Source: Actinomadura cremea
GTDB taxonomy: Bacteria > Actinomycetota > Actinomycetes > Streptosporangiales > Streptosporangiaceae
Length of the DNA stretch: 64,000 bases
Assembly (NCBI RefSeq): GCF_014648495.1
Contig: NZ_BMRF01000004.1
Coordinates: 248,001-312,000 of the forward strand
Reading direction: 5' to 3'
In this document: one piece after another, positions 34,750 through 43,159 of the stretch
Layout of the letters: each line of letters begins with the position of its first letter
Position numbering within the stretch: the first letter of the stretch is position 1
The notes under the pieces: model-generated
What the model was told of the DNA's origin: nothing
What the model saw: the letters and a program-made list of their open reading frames with translations, nothing else
Databases searched by the model: none
Program-made: the position numbers and the translations under genes

Positions 34750-35577
34750 TCAGACGGACTCGCGGAAGGCGGCGAGCAGCCGCTGGTCCTCCTCGGGCGT
34801 GCCGGCCTGCTCGGGCCTGCCGGGGTAGGTGTCCAGCAGCAGGTGGGTGGCTCCCAGCTCGGCGAACCCCTCGGCCTGCCGCAGGGCCTCGTCCACATCG
34901 TCGAGCCGGATGCGGGGGGCCAGTGCGGGCACCGGACGTCCGGCCTCGTCGGCGGCCCGGCGCAGGGCGGGCAGTCCCTCCGCGCGGAGCCGGGCCGGAT
35001 CGATATTGATCGGGTGCCAGGCGTCGCCGAACCGCGCGACGCGGCGCATCGCCCCGGGCGACGTCCCGCCCACCCAGACGGGCGGGTGCGGCTTCTGGAC
35101 GGGGTGCGGCCGTGGATCGATCGTCTCGCCGTCGTAGAAGACCGAGTCCTGCGTCCAGGACTTCAGGATCACGTCGAGCTGCTCGTCGGCCAGGGCTCCG
35201 CGCCGCTCGAAGGGCACCCCCAGCGCCGCGTACTCCCGCCTCGCCCAGCCGACGCCCACCCCGAAGATGAGCCGTCCGCCGCTGAGCCGGTCCAGGTTCG
35301 CGGTGACCCGCGCGAGCTGCAGCGGGTGCCGGTACGGCAGCACGGTGACCGTCGTGCCGAGCGCGATCCGGTCCGTCGTCCCGGCCAGCCACGCGAGCGT
35401 GGTGAACGGGTCGTAGAACGGTGCCGGGTACTGCTCGGCGACGTCGGGCGTGACCGCGACGTGGTCGGAGATCATCGCGAAGTCGAACCCGGCCTCCTCG
35501 GCGAACCGGGCCCAGCCCGCCAGCGCCTCCGGGGTCGCGTGGGCACCGAAGTTGAGAATGTTGACACCGAACTTCAT
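34750..35577 (-). CDS. F420-dependent luciferase-like monooxygenase (LLM) family oxidoreductase
   Basis: 275 aa TIM-barrel flavin/F420 enzyme. M-K-F-G-V-N-I-L-N start strand, F-A-M-I-S-D-H-V near residue 33, L-G-T-T-V-T-V-L-P-Y-R-H-P near 73, G-R-L-I-F-G-V-G-V-G-W near 100: the standard LLM pattern. Probable F420-dependent hydride transfer; substrate unknown. ATG at 35577; no strong ribosome site. Confidence 0.9.
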   Translation of the reverse strand: MKFGVNILNFGAHATPEALAGWARFAEEAGFDFAMISDHVAVTPDVAEQYPAPFYDPFTTLAWLAGTTDRIALGTTVTVLPYRHPLQLARVTANLDRLSGGRLIFGVGVGWARREYAALGVPFERRGALADEQLDVILKSWTQDSVFYDGETIDPRPHPVQKPHPPVWVGGTSPGAMRRVARFGDAWHPINIDPARLRAEGLPALRRAADEAGRPVPALAPRIRLDDVDEALRQAEGFAELGATHLLLDTYPGRPEQAGTPEEDQRLLAAFRESV

Positions 35578-35683
35578 GATCGGGGACAACGTCCCAGGTC
35601 GGCCCGGTGTTCCAACCGGGGGGAACGGGTGTGCGGGCGGTGGTGTCCGGAATGAGGCGTTCAAGGCGGGGTAAAGCGACGCC

Positions 35684-36715
35684 ATGCGGATCGGTGTGCT
35701 GGACGTGGGGTCGAACTCGGCCCATCTGAAGATCGTCGACCTGGCCGAAGGGAGGCCCCCCTGCACGGTGGACACGCTGAAGCACCCCACCCGGCTGGCC
35801 GAGGCCATCGCCCCCGACGGCACGATCGGCGATGAGGCCGTCCGCCGCCTGGTCGGCGCGGTCGGGCAGGCGGCGTGCACGGCGGCGCTGCACGGCGTGG
35901 ACGAACTCATCGCGTTCGCCACCTCGGCGGTCCGCGACGCCGCCAACCGCGACGAGATCCTCGCCCGGGTCGCCGACCGGACCGGCGTCGAGCTGGGGTT
36001 CCTGACGGGCGCGCAGGAGGCGACGCTGACCTTCCAGGCCGTGCGCGCCTGGTACGGGTGGTCGGCGCGGCGGCTGCTGGTGGTCGACATCGGCGGGGGC
36101 TCCCTGGAGATCGCCGCCGGGGAGGGGCAGGAGCCCGACGTGGCGCTGCCGCTGCCGCTGGGCGCCGGCCGGCTGACCCGCCGGCACCTTCCCGGCGACC
36201 CGCCCGGTCCCGAGCGGGTCCGGCGGCTGCGGCGCCACGTCCGGCGCAAGCTCGCCGACGCCACCGCTCCGCTCGCCGGAGATCTCGACGGCCGCGCCGC
36301 CGGGACCGTCGCGGTCGCCACCTCGCGCGTCCTCACCCAGCTCGCCGTGCTCGGCGGCGCGCCCAAACCCCGCAAGGGCCCCCACGTGCGCCGCGTGCTG
36401 CGCCGCGCCCGGCTGCGCGGGCAGATCGACGACCTCGCGGGCATGACCGCGTCGCAGCGGGCCGGGCTTCGCGGCATCTCGGCGCCTCGGGCCCCGCAGA
36501 TCCTGGCGGGCGCGATCGTGGCCGAGGCGACCATGTCCGCGCTGCACGTGAAGCACATGGAAGTCTGCCCGTGGGCGCTGCGCGAGGGCATCATCCTGCA
36601 CCGCTGGGAGATGCTCGCCGACCCGGCCGCCCGGTCGCCGACGCCGCTGCCGGCCTCCCCGCGACCGCGGTCGCACCTGATCGTCGTCCCCTCGGTCGCG
36701 GAGGCGCACGCCTAG
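35684..36715 (+). CDS. Ppx/GppA exopolyphosphatase-family protein
   Basis: 343 aa actin-like ATPase fold. Phosphate-1 loop D-V-G-S-N-S-A-H at residues 7-14; A-T-S-A-V-R-D-A near 85; phosphate-2 D-I-G-G-G-S-L-E near 135; a final W-A-L-R-E-G-I-I. These are the motifs of exopolyphosphatase/pppGpp phosphohydrolase. Compact single-module size is usual in actinobacteria. The Pro/Arg tail is poorly conserved. Confidence 0.92.
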   Translation: MRIGVLDVGSNSAHLKIVDLAEGRPPCTVDTLKHPTRLAEAIAPDGTIGDEAVRRLVGAVGQAACTAALHGVDELIAFATSAVRDAANRDEILARVADRTGVELGFLTGAQEATLTFQAVRAWYGWSARRLLVVDIGGGSLEIAAGEGQEPDVALPLPLGAGRLTRRHLPGDPPGPERVRRLRRHVRRKLADATAPLAGDLDGRAAGTVAVATSRVLTQLAVLGGAPKPRKGPHVRRVLRRARLRGQIDDLAGMTASQRAGLRGISAPRAPQILAGAIVAEATMSALHVKHMEVCPWALREGIILHRWEMLADPAARSPTPLPASPRPRSHLIVVPSVAEAHA

Positions 36716-36788
36716 CGGCCGGGCGGCGGCGGCCGGTGCCGTGAAGCGACCCCGTGTCGGTGGGCGGCCCTACGGTGGGGCGGCATGA

Positions 36789-37732
36789 GTGATCTTCCCC
36801 CCCGCCCTCCCGGACGCGCTCGCCGACCCGCCCTGGGCGAGAAAGGCCGGGGGCGAGACCGCGCCCGTCGTGGTCCCGGGGCTGGCACCGCCCGTGCCCG
36901 GCCCGCTCACCTGGGAGAACGGCGAACAGGAGCGGTGGATCGAGCTCGCCTCGTTCATGGTGTTCGTCAAGTATCCGGACGACCACCCGTTCTGGGACGC
37001 GGCGCGGGAGCGGTTCCTGACGGGCGAGACGGACTTCGCCCACCAGGCGAGGGAACTGGTGTTCGGCAAGCGGCGGGCGGCGCGGGACCGGGCCGCGGCC
37101 GGGCTGCGGCTCATCGCGCGGGAGTCCGGCGCGGCTGGGCGAGCTCGGCGACGACGAGATGGTGCGGCTGGCGGCGCCGCTGGTCCGGGAGTGGACCGCG
37201 GGGCGCAAGCACGCCAAGGCGGGCCGGGTGGTCGAGGACGTCCTCGCCCGGATCGGCACCGACGCGGCCCTGCGGGAGCTGAGCCTCATGACGCGCCGGT
37301 CGTTCCCCGGCGGCGCGCGCGAGGACGCGCGGTTCGCGCTGGTGGACGCGGCGGGGCGGCGCGGGCTCACCGACGAGCGGCTCGCCGATCGTCTCGTGCC
37401 CGACCTCGGCCTGGACGCGGACGGCACGCTGACGCTGGACTACGGCCCGCGACGGTTCGTGGTCGGCTTCGACGAGCAGCGGGGTCGAGCCGGGCATTTT
37501 CCGGCGGGTCGGCGAGAAGGTCCACATCGCCGTGGAACTCGATCCGGGCATCGTGGCGGGCGCGCCGGACGACCCCCCGGAACAGGGGATCCGGCGCGTG
37601 CAGGTCGTCACCGACGTCGACGCCTGGTGGTGGGGCGAGCCCGAGGCGCAGGACCCGGACGCCCCCCGCCTCGGCGACCTCGATCCCGTGATCGTCTCGG
37701 AGGTCCTGGCCGACCTCGCGACGCTCGGCTGA
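36789..37732 (+). pseudogene. Frameshifted remnant, DUF4132-like (tentative)
   Basis: Coding-like peptide continues through three frames: frame of 36789 to ~37115 (W-E-N-G-E-Q-E-R-W, H-P-F-W-D-A-A-R-E), frame of 37159 to ~37485 (M-T-R-R-S-F-P-G-G-A-R-E-D-A-R-F-A-L-V-D, F-V-V-G-F-D-E-Q) and frame of 37532 to the TGA at 37732 (V-E-L-D-P-G-I-V, final V-S-E-V-L-A-D-L). Breaks fall near 37115-37135 and 37485-37520. The pattern is weakly like DUF4132 proteins with internal loss. Sequencing error could mimic one break, but not the shortness. Confidence 0.55.
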
Positions 37733-37739
37733 AGCCCGG

Positions 37740-38942
37740 TCAGCTCTCGCAGAACTCCGTTTCGACGACCGCGTCCTCCAGCTCCTGTTCGCCCCAGTCG
37801 CCGTTGCGGTTCATGGTCAGGACGTGGCCGCCGTCGGCCGTGGCCATCGTCCGGGTCGCGGAACCGGGGATCATGCCGCCGTGGCCCCAGGCCCGGCAGC
37901 CGTCCGCGAGCTTGAAGTGGCGGATGCCCAGGCCGTAGGCGTCCTCGGGTCCGCCGTGGCCCTTGTCCCCGTCGACGGGGACGGCGTCGAGCAGCGCCCG
38001 CTGCTGGGCGGCGGGCAGCAGTCCGCCGCCCAGCAGTTCGGACATGAAGGTGTTCACGTCGCCGACGGTGGACACCAGCTGCCCGGCGGAGAAGGCGACG
38101 GTGGGGCTGAACTCGGTGACGTCGCGCACCTTCGCGTCCGGACCGTCCTCGAAGAGGGTGGAATAGTGCCTCGAGTGCGGCCGGGGCAGGCGGGGCGAGG
38201 TATCCGGCACACTGGTGTCGCGCAGCTCGAGCGGCTCGATGACGAACCGTTCGACGGCTTCCTTGTAGGTGCCGCCGGTGACCTTCTCGATGACCATTCC
38301 GGCGAGGATGTAGTTGGTGTCGGAGTAGTCCCACCGGCCGGGCTCCCCGGGTCTGCTGCCCTGCTCCGGCTGGAAGTTCGCCGGGTGGGCGAGCGCGATC
38401 TCCACCAGCTCTCGGGGAGACCATCGGCGGTAGCGGTTCTCATCGAACTCGTCGCCCGCGTATTTCGCGCGGAAGCCCTCGTCCATGTTGTAGTCGAAGA
38501 TTCCGCTCGTGTGGTTGAGCAGGTGCCGCACGGTGATGTGCTCGGGCCTGTAGTTCTCGCCGCGCACCACTCCGGGAAGCCATTTCTCGATGCTGTCGTC
38601 CAGCGAGAGGCTCCCCTCGGCTTCGAGTTCGAGAAGGACGGTGGCGGTGAACGGTTTGGTCACACTGGCGACACGGAACCTGTCATGGACGCCGCGCTTG
38701 CGGCTGCCTGCGAGGTCGCCGACCCCGGCTCGGCCGTTCCACCGGCCGCGGGCGTCCCGCACCTGGGCGATGACACCGGGGGTGCCCTGTTCGACGATCG
38801 CGTCCAGCGCCGCCTGGGTCTCGGCATGGGGTCGCGGGGGCCGGTCGGACGAGCCGGCGCCGGCGGACAGTGCGGTGGTGGTGAGCGCGCTCACAACGGC
38901 CAGGACGACGAGTGCGGGGCGTGAGGGAAGGAAAGCGTTCAT
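37740..38942 (-). CDS. Secreted serine hydrolase (beta-lactamase/D-Ala carboxypeptidase family)
   Basis: 400 aa with a signal peptide (residues 1-~28). Active-site S-V-T-K (~93) as the SxxK motif, a second motif Y-S-D-T-N-Y (~207) where the class C/EstB family normally has Y-x-N, and H-G-G (~356) as the third motif. Cleaves D-amino-acid peptides or esters outside the cell (family-level). The Asp in motif two is unusual. ATG at 38942. Confidence 0.88.
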   Translation of the reverse strand: MNAFLPSRPALVVLAVVSALTTTALSAGAGSSDRPPRPHAETQAALDAIVEQGTPGVIAQVRDARGRWNGRAGVGDLAGSRKRGVHDRFRVASVTKPFTATVLLELEAEGSLSLDDSIEKWLPGVVRGENYRPEHITVRHLLNHTSGIFDYNMDEGFRAKYAGDEFDENRYRRWSPRELVEIALAHPANFQPEQGSRPGEPGRWDYSDTNYILAGMVIEKVTGGTYKEAVERFVIEPLELRDTSVPDTSPRLPRPHSRHYSTLFEDGPDAKVRDVTEFSPTVAFSAGQLVSTVGDVNTFMSELLGGGLLPAAQQRALLDAVPVDGDKGHGGPEDAYGLGIRHFKLADGCRAWGHGGMIPGSATRTMATADGGHVLTMNRNGDWGEQELEDAVVETEFCES

Positions 38943-39123
38943 GCGACGAGTCGATCAACCACCGAAGCCGCCCGCCATCGGGAATGCCCCGGAGATCGCT
39001 CGGAGGGTCGCTCCACGGAACTAAGGGACGCGCCGTCTAGTCGTCCCGGCCGGTGATCCGCATTCGCCCGCCGGACCGACAAATGGGAGCCACCGCCGCC
39101 GTGGCAGTGCGGCGATCAGGAGC

Positions 39124-39564
39124 ATGCCGCTCGCTCACATCACCCTCGGATCCGGACGTGTGGTCGAACTGAACACCTTGAACATCCACTCGACCTACGA
39201 GGGGCTGCTGGGGGGATATCCGAACGCGCAGATGAACGATGCCCTGCTGAACTCACTGAGCAAGCGCCGCGACTTCGCGTACCGCACGGCGCCGCCCGTC
39301 CATGTGATCCGGCCGCCGCGCACGTACCCTCATCCGGACGCGCGGCCTTCGTCGTTCGGCCCGGTGGAGGTGCTCCCGCCGATCTACTGCCGCGGTCACC
39401 TCGAATCGACGCGCGTCAACGGGGAACTCGACGACGTTCTCCACCGGTCGTGGCTGGACGTGGTCTGGTTCCAGGACGACATCGCCGCTCCGGCCGCCGA
39501 CTTCGTGACGGCCGCGCCGGCGGATCTCCGGTGGGACGGCCTCGCGGAGGACTACGAGCTCTGA
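39124..39564 (+). CDS. Conserved hypothetical protein
   Basis: 146 aa with an AGGAGC site before the ATG. It contains a T-Y-E-G-L-L-x-G-Y-P segment near residue 28 and a C-terminal half with L-P-P-I-Y-C-R-G-H-L-E-S and W-F-Q-D-D. No signal peptide or membrane segment. I do not recognise the family; it looks like a free-standing soluble protein. Faces the divergent hydrolase across 181 bp. Confidence 0.7.
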   Translation: MPLAHITLGSGRVVELNTLNIHSTYEGLLGGYPNAQMNDALLNSLSKRRDFAYRTAPPVHVIRPPRTYPHPDARPSSFGPVEVLPPIYCRGHLESTRVNGELDDVLHRSWLDVVWFQDDIAAPAADFVTAAPADLRWDGLAEDYEL

Positions 39565-39586
39565 CGCCCTCCGGGGTGACGGCGTC

Positions 39587-39610
39587 CGGCCCGTCCGGCG
39601 GGACGGGCCG
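39587..39610. terminator. Hairpin terminator between convergent genes
   Basis: Perfect 10-bp stem CGGCCCGTCC with GGACGGGCCG, loop GGCG, lying between the 146-aa gene and the first alpha/beta-barrel gene. Two extra GGACGGGCC copies follow. Confidence 0.6.
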
Positions 39611-39629
39611 GACGGGCCGGACGGGCGGG

Positions 39630-39959
39630 TCAGCCGGACGCGGCGTCCTGCTCGGCGACGAGTTCCAGGATGAGCATGCGCGGCGGGGGGTCCGTCCGGG
39701 CGGTGTCCGACAGGTGCATGGTGCCGTCGCTGGCGGCGTCCTGGAGCCGCTTCATAGCGGCCTTCGGGTCGCCCTCGATCTCGTAGTGCGCGATGTACGG
39801 GCCGTCGCCTTCGGCGGGCGCGTAGCGGCGGGCGGCGACGATGCCCTCGATCGTCAGCATCTCGGGGATGTGCACCTCGTCGTACCAGCGGTTGTACTCG
39901 GCCGCGACGTCCGGGCCCGCGGGCCCGGACTCCACGTGCAGGATCGTCCTCTTCGGCAT
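39630..39959 (-). CDS. Small alpha/beta-barrel (EthD/DUF4286-like) protein, copy 1
   Basis: 109 aa. Pattern L-H-V-E-S, E-Y-N-R-W-Y-D-E-V-H-I-P-E-M-L near residue 20, A-A-R-R-Y-A, and Y-I-A-H-Y-E-I-E-G-D: the dimeric ferredoxin-like barrel of EthD-like families. GGGAGAAGG site before the ATG. Downstream-most of three tandem paralogues. No reaction known; the family includes both enzymes and stress proteins. Confidence 0.8.
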   Translation of the reverse strand: MPKRTILHVESGPAGPDVAAEYNRWYDEVHIPEMLTIEGIVAARRYAPAEGDGPYIAHYEIEGDPKAAMKRLQDAASDGTMHLSDTARTDPPPRMLILELVAEQDAASG

Positions 39960-39985
39960 GCGCCTTCTCCCATCGGTGGCTCCGA

Positions 39986-40024
39986 CGGATGGTATACGCG
40001 CTTGCGAAACTTGAGAATGCCGTT
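39986..40024 (-). repeat. Repeated promoter module upstream of copy 1
   Basis: CGGATGGTATA (39986-39996), 15 bp, then TGAGAATGCCGTT (40012-40024). Read on the minus strand: AACGGCATTCTCA, 15 bp, TATACCATCCG. The same module stands before copy 3 with identical spacing; TATACC fits a -10 box. Confidence 0.6.
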
Positions 40025-40038
40025 CTCGGTCGCGACGG

Positions 40039-40359
40039 TCAGCCCGCGATCTCCTTGATGAGTTCGAAGACGTGCATCTGCGGGGGCGGGTCCATCTGGA
40101 CCTTGTCCGACAGGCTCACGGAGCCGTCGCCCATGGCCTGGTTCAGCCGCTTCATGGCCTCGGTGGCGTCGCCCTCGATCTCGTACACCGCGACGTAGGG
40201 GTCGCCGTCCTTGGTGGGCCCGTAGCGGCGCGCGGAGACGAAGCCCTCGAGCGCCACGACCTCCGGCATGTGGGCGTCCTCGTACCAGCGGTTGTACTCG
40301 TCCGTCACCTCCGGGCTCGCGGGCCGGGTCATGACGTGCAGGATGGACTTCGCGGGCAT
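40039..40359 (-). CDS. Small alpha/beta-barrel (EthD/DUF4286-like) protein, copy 2
   Basis: 106 aa from the ATG at 40359, chosen for the GGAG site upstream. Retains E-Y-N-R-W-Y-E-D-A-H-M-P-E-V and Y-V-A-V-Y-E-I-E-G-D. More divergent from copies 1 and 3 than they are from each other, and its upstream repeat module is shortened. Confidence 0.8.
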   Translation of the reverse strand: MPAKSILHVMTRPASPEVTDEYNRWYEDAHMPEVVALEGFVSARRYGPTKDGDPYVAVYEIEGDATEAMKRLNQAMGDGSVSLSDKVQMDPPPQMHVFELIKEIAG

Positions 40360-40387
40360 GCTGTTCTCCAATCGCGATGGCTCCGAC

Positions 40388-40410
40388 CGGATGCTATCTG
40401 CGCCGAGAAT
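40388..40410 (-). repeat. Shortened promoter module upstream of copy 2
   Basis: CGGATGCTATC (40388-40398) is followed after only five bases by CGAGAAT (40404-40410); relative to the other two modules about 10 bp of spacer are missing, which would disturb -35/-10 spacing. Confidence 0.5.
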
Positions 40411-40471
40411 CCCGGGTCCGGTCGGTGGCGGGAAACGGCCGCGGGGGCGTTCGGGGCCCCCGGCGCGCAGG

Positions 40472-40798
40472 TCAGCCGGCCGCGCTGATCTCCCTGACCG
40501 GTTCCATGAGGAGCATTCTCGGCGGCGGGTCCAGCCGGAGCGTGTCCGACATGTGCAGGGTGCCGTCGGCCGCCGCCCTGCTCAGCCGGGGGACGGCCTC
40601 CTTCGGGTCGCCCTCGAACTCGTACTGGGCGATGCAGGGGCCGTCCCCGTCGAGCGGCGCGAACCGGCGGGCCGCCACGAACCCGTCGATGGTGAGCACC
40701 TCCCCGAGGTGGACCTCGTCGTACCAGCGGTCGAACTCCTCGACGACGTCCGGGCCGGACGGGTACGACTCGACCTGGAGGACCGTTCTCTTCGGCAT
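40472..40798 (-). CDS. Small alpha/beta-barrel (EthD/DUF4286-like) protein, copy 3
   Basis: 108 aa, start ATG at 40798 with a GGAGC site. Contains E-F-D-R-W-Y-D-E-V-H-L-G-E-V and C-I-A-Q-Y-E-F-E-G-D, and ends D-P-P-P-R-M-L-L. The shared D-P-P-P-R/Q-M end occurs in all three copies, so the family function is preserved. Confidence 0.8.
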   Translation of the reverse strand: MPKRTVLQVESYPSGPDVVEEFDRWYDEVHLGEVLTIDGFVAARRFAPLDGDGPCIAQYEFEGDPKEAVPRLSRAAADGTLHMSDTLRLDPPPRMLLMEPVREISAAG

Positions 40799-40825
40799 GC
40801 GGCTGCTCCGATCCGTGGCTCAGAC

Positions 40826-40864
40826 CGGATGGTATATCTGTTATCCAGAAATGAGAATGGCGTT
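40826..40864 (-). repeat. Repeated promoter module upstream of copy 3
   Basis: CGGATGGTATA (40826-40836), 15 bp, TGAGAATGGCGTT (40852-40864). Matches the copy 1 module at nearly every base of both blocks while the spacer differs, as expected for a conserved promoter or operator. Confidence 0.6.
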
Positions 40865-40878
40865 ACGCGGCGGCTCCG

Positions 40879-41190
40879 TCAGCGGGCGAAGACGCCGAGC
40901 GCGTCGTAGACGTGCCAGGACCCGACCCGCTTCCCGATGGTCAGGACGTTCTCGCCCGTCCGCAAGGCCGCGGAGGGCAGCGGAAGCTCGACGTAGGAGG
41001 GCTTGAGCGGGGTCCCGGGGACGGTCGCGTCGCCTTCGAGCGAGCCCCGGGTGCCGCCGTTCTCCAGCGCGACCTCGCGGACGGGCGTGCCGTTGAGCGC
41101 GAGCTCGATCGTCCCCGGGACGGACGCGTGGGTGTCGACGAGCCAGATCGCGAGCCAGGTCTCGCCGGACGGGACGTCCCGCAATCCGAG
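40879..41190 (-). pseudogene. C-terminal remnant of a carbohydrate-active enzyme (PL4/jelly-roll domain-like)
   Basis: About 100 codons ending in TGA at 40879. The peptide has W-L-A-I-W-L, I-E-L-A-L-N-G, V-E-L-P-L-P-S-A-A-L-R-T-G-E-N-V-L and a final Y-D-A-L-G-V-F-A, the look of a C-terminal jelly-roll in polysaccharide lyases. Similarity stops near 41190, where an opposite-strand fragment starts. Family call is tentative. Confidence 0.5.
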
Positions 41191-41420
41191 ATCGGCCGCA
41201 TCCGCCTCTCGTGGAAGGGCGAGCCGTACGAGCCGCTGGTCGACCACTACGCGATCTACGGCTCCCGCTCCCCGCGCTTCGAGACCGGCCCCGGCACCCT
41301 CGTCGGCAAGACGGTCTACGGCTCGTTCGCGCACGACCGGATGGGCGGCGAACGGCAGGACTGGCACTACCGGATCGTCTCCGCGCGGAGCGCGTGCACC
41401 GGGCGGGGAGGCCGGGTGGC
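41191..41420 (+). pseudogene. Fibronectin-III-like fragment of a lost secreted enzyme
   Basis: Plus-strand reading gives I-R-L-S-W-K-G then V-D-H-Y-A-I-Y-G-S-R, V-G-K-T-V-Y-G-S-F and W-H-Y-R-I-V-S: an FnIII-like strand pattern with no start codon upstream. It loses sense before reaching the phoD 3' end. It abuts the minus-strand remnant head-to-head. Confidence 0.45.
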
Positions 41421-41430
41421 GGTCATGGGG

Positions 41431-43020
41431 TCAGACCTCTCGGTTCAGTCCGGGCCGTCCGGCCTCGGTGACGAAGCGGGCGGTGGTGCGGATCGGGGCG
41501 CCGGGACGGGTGACGTACTCGACCGTCCTGAAGTGCGACGTGAGCCGCTTCGGCGTGAGGGTGCAGCTCACGTAGCCGCGGCGGGCGTTGTAGAGCCCGA
41601 CGTGCGGGTTGGCCAGCCAGAGGTCGCCCGTGGCGTCGGTCTCGGCGCCGTCGCCGTCCGAGGCGATCGAGCCGGTGACCAGTTCGGTGCCGACCGTGCG
41701 GGAGTCCGGGTCCTTCCAGTCGGCCTTCAGGTCGGCGGCGACGTGGCGGTGGATGTCGCCGGACAGCGCCACCGGGTTGGCGACGCGGTACCGGTCGAGG
41801 GCCTTCCACAGCCGGTCCCGGTTGGCGGGGAACCCGTCCCACATGTCGTTGCTGTACAGTTCGGCGCCGCCGGGGTCGCGGTCGATCTCGGCCATGACGA
41901 CGCCGGTGCCGAGCAGGTTCCACGTCGCGTCGGAGCGGCGGAGGCCGTCGTAGAGCCACCGCTCCTGGCGGGCGCCGAGGATGGAGCGGCGCGGGTCGTG
42001 CCGCTCGGGGGAGTCGTCGATCACCTGCCCCGCCGGGTAGGCGTCGCGGAACTGCCGGTTGTCGAGCATGTCGATCTGCGCCAGGCGTCCCCACCGGTAG
42101 CGGCGGTACAGGGCCAGGTCGGGGCCTTCGGGGCGCATCACGCCGCGCAGCGGCTGGTGCTCGTAGAGGGCGCGGTACGCGGCGGCGCGGCGGCGCAGGA
42201 AGTCGGCGGGCGGGATGCCCTTCTCCGACCACGCGGCGGCGTGGTTGTTCTGCACCTCGTGGTCGTCGGTGGTGATCAGCCAGGGCGCGTTCGCGTGCGC
42301 GGCCTGCAGATTCGGGTCGCTCTTGAAGAGCGCGTAGCGCAGCCGGTACTGCTCCAGCGTCTCGGTCTCGACGGCGTGTTCCGGACCGGGCACGGGGGCG
42401 CCATCGCGCCACAGGTTGCTTTGGGTGATGCCGTACTCGTAGACGTAGTCGCCCAGGAAGAGGACGAGGTCGAGGTCCTCGGCCGCCATGTGCGCGTACG
42501 CCGTGTAGTGCCCGTGGTACCAGGCGGCGCAGGACGCGGTGGCGAAGCGGAGTTCGGACGGCGTCGCCGTGCGGGCGGGCGCGGTCCGGGTGCGGCCCAC
42601 CGGGCTCAGCTCCGAGCCCGCGCGGAACCGGTAGAAGTACTCGCGGCCGGGGCGCAGCCCGTGCACCTCCGCGTGGACGGAGTGCGCGAGATCGGGCGTC
42701 GCGAGCACGTGGCCGCGCCGGGCGACGCGGCGGAACGACTCGTCCTCGGCGATCTCGTACCGGACCGTGTACGGGCGCGACGGCATGCCGCCGTGCCCGT
42801 CCGGGGCGAGGGCGTCGGGCGCCAGCCGGGTCCACAGGACGACGCCGTCGGGCTGCGGGTCGCCGGACGCGACGCCCAGCGTGAACGGGTCGGACGGCAC
42901 CCTGCCGCCCGCGTTCTCGTCGGCGGCGGCCTGGCCGGTGCCGGCGGCGAACGCGGTGGCGCTGACGCCGGTCATCGCCAGGAACGTCCGGCGGGTGGGG
43001 GAAGGCAGGGGTGAACTCAT
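41431..43020 (-). CDS. phoD: PhoD-type alkaline phosphatase/phosphodiesterase (Tat-exported)
   Basis: 529 aa. Twin-arginine signal T-R-R-T-F-L-A-M (residues ~9-16); N-terminal Ig-like domain (~40-130); metallophosphatase with A-S-C near 150, L-F-L-G-D-Y-V-Y-E-Y near 178, T-D-D-H-E-V near 245 and S-G-D-I-H-R-H near 415, the Fe/Ca-binding residues of PhoD. Releases phosphate from esters outside the cell. GGAGC site before the ATG at 43020; an in-frame GTG/ATG further up is unlikely. No PHO box was identified. Confidence 0.93.
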   Translation of the reverse strand: MSSPLPSPTRRTFLAMTGVSATAFAAGTGQAAADENAGGRVPSDPFTLGVASGDPQPDGVVLWTRLAPDALAPDGHGGMPSRPYTVRYEIAEDESFRRVARRGHVLATPDLAHSVHAEVHGLRPGREYFYRFRAGSELSPVGRTRTAPARTATPSELRFATASCAAWYHGHYTAYAHMAAEDLDLVLFLGDYVYEYGITQSNLWRDGAPVPGPEHAVETETLEQYRLRYALFKSDPNLQAAHANAPWLITTDDHEVQNNHAAAWSEKGIPPADFLRRRAAAYRALYEHQPLRGVMRPEGPDLALYRRYRWGRLAQIDMLDNRQFRDAYPAGQVIDDSPERHDPRRSILGARQERWLYDGLRRSDATWNLLGTGVVMAEIDRDPGGAELYSNDMWDGFPANRDRLWKALDRYRVANPVALSGDIHRHVAADLKADWKDPDSRTVGTELVTGSIASDGDGAETDATGDLWLANPHVGLYNARRGYVSCTLTPKRLTSHFRTVEYVTRPGAPIRTTARFVTEAGRPGLNREV

Positions 43021-43159
43021 GCGCGTGCTCCAGGGAGGCGGGGGCGGCCCGAGGAATCCTGGCCCGGCCGGGTGGACGCGGGCCGTCCGCCGGTTCAACC
43101 TGGAGTGAGCAACAAACGATCATGGGCCGTCCCGTGCGCGCGGGACGGGTGCCCCCGGG

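Noticed and set aside
33890-36709. 939-codon minus-strand frame joining three genes
   Set aside because: It merely links the frame of the 268-aa protein with shadow sequence over the LLM and Ppx genes; real starts with ribosome sites are inside.
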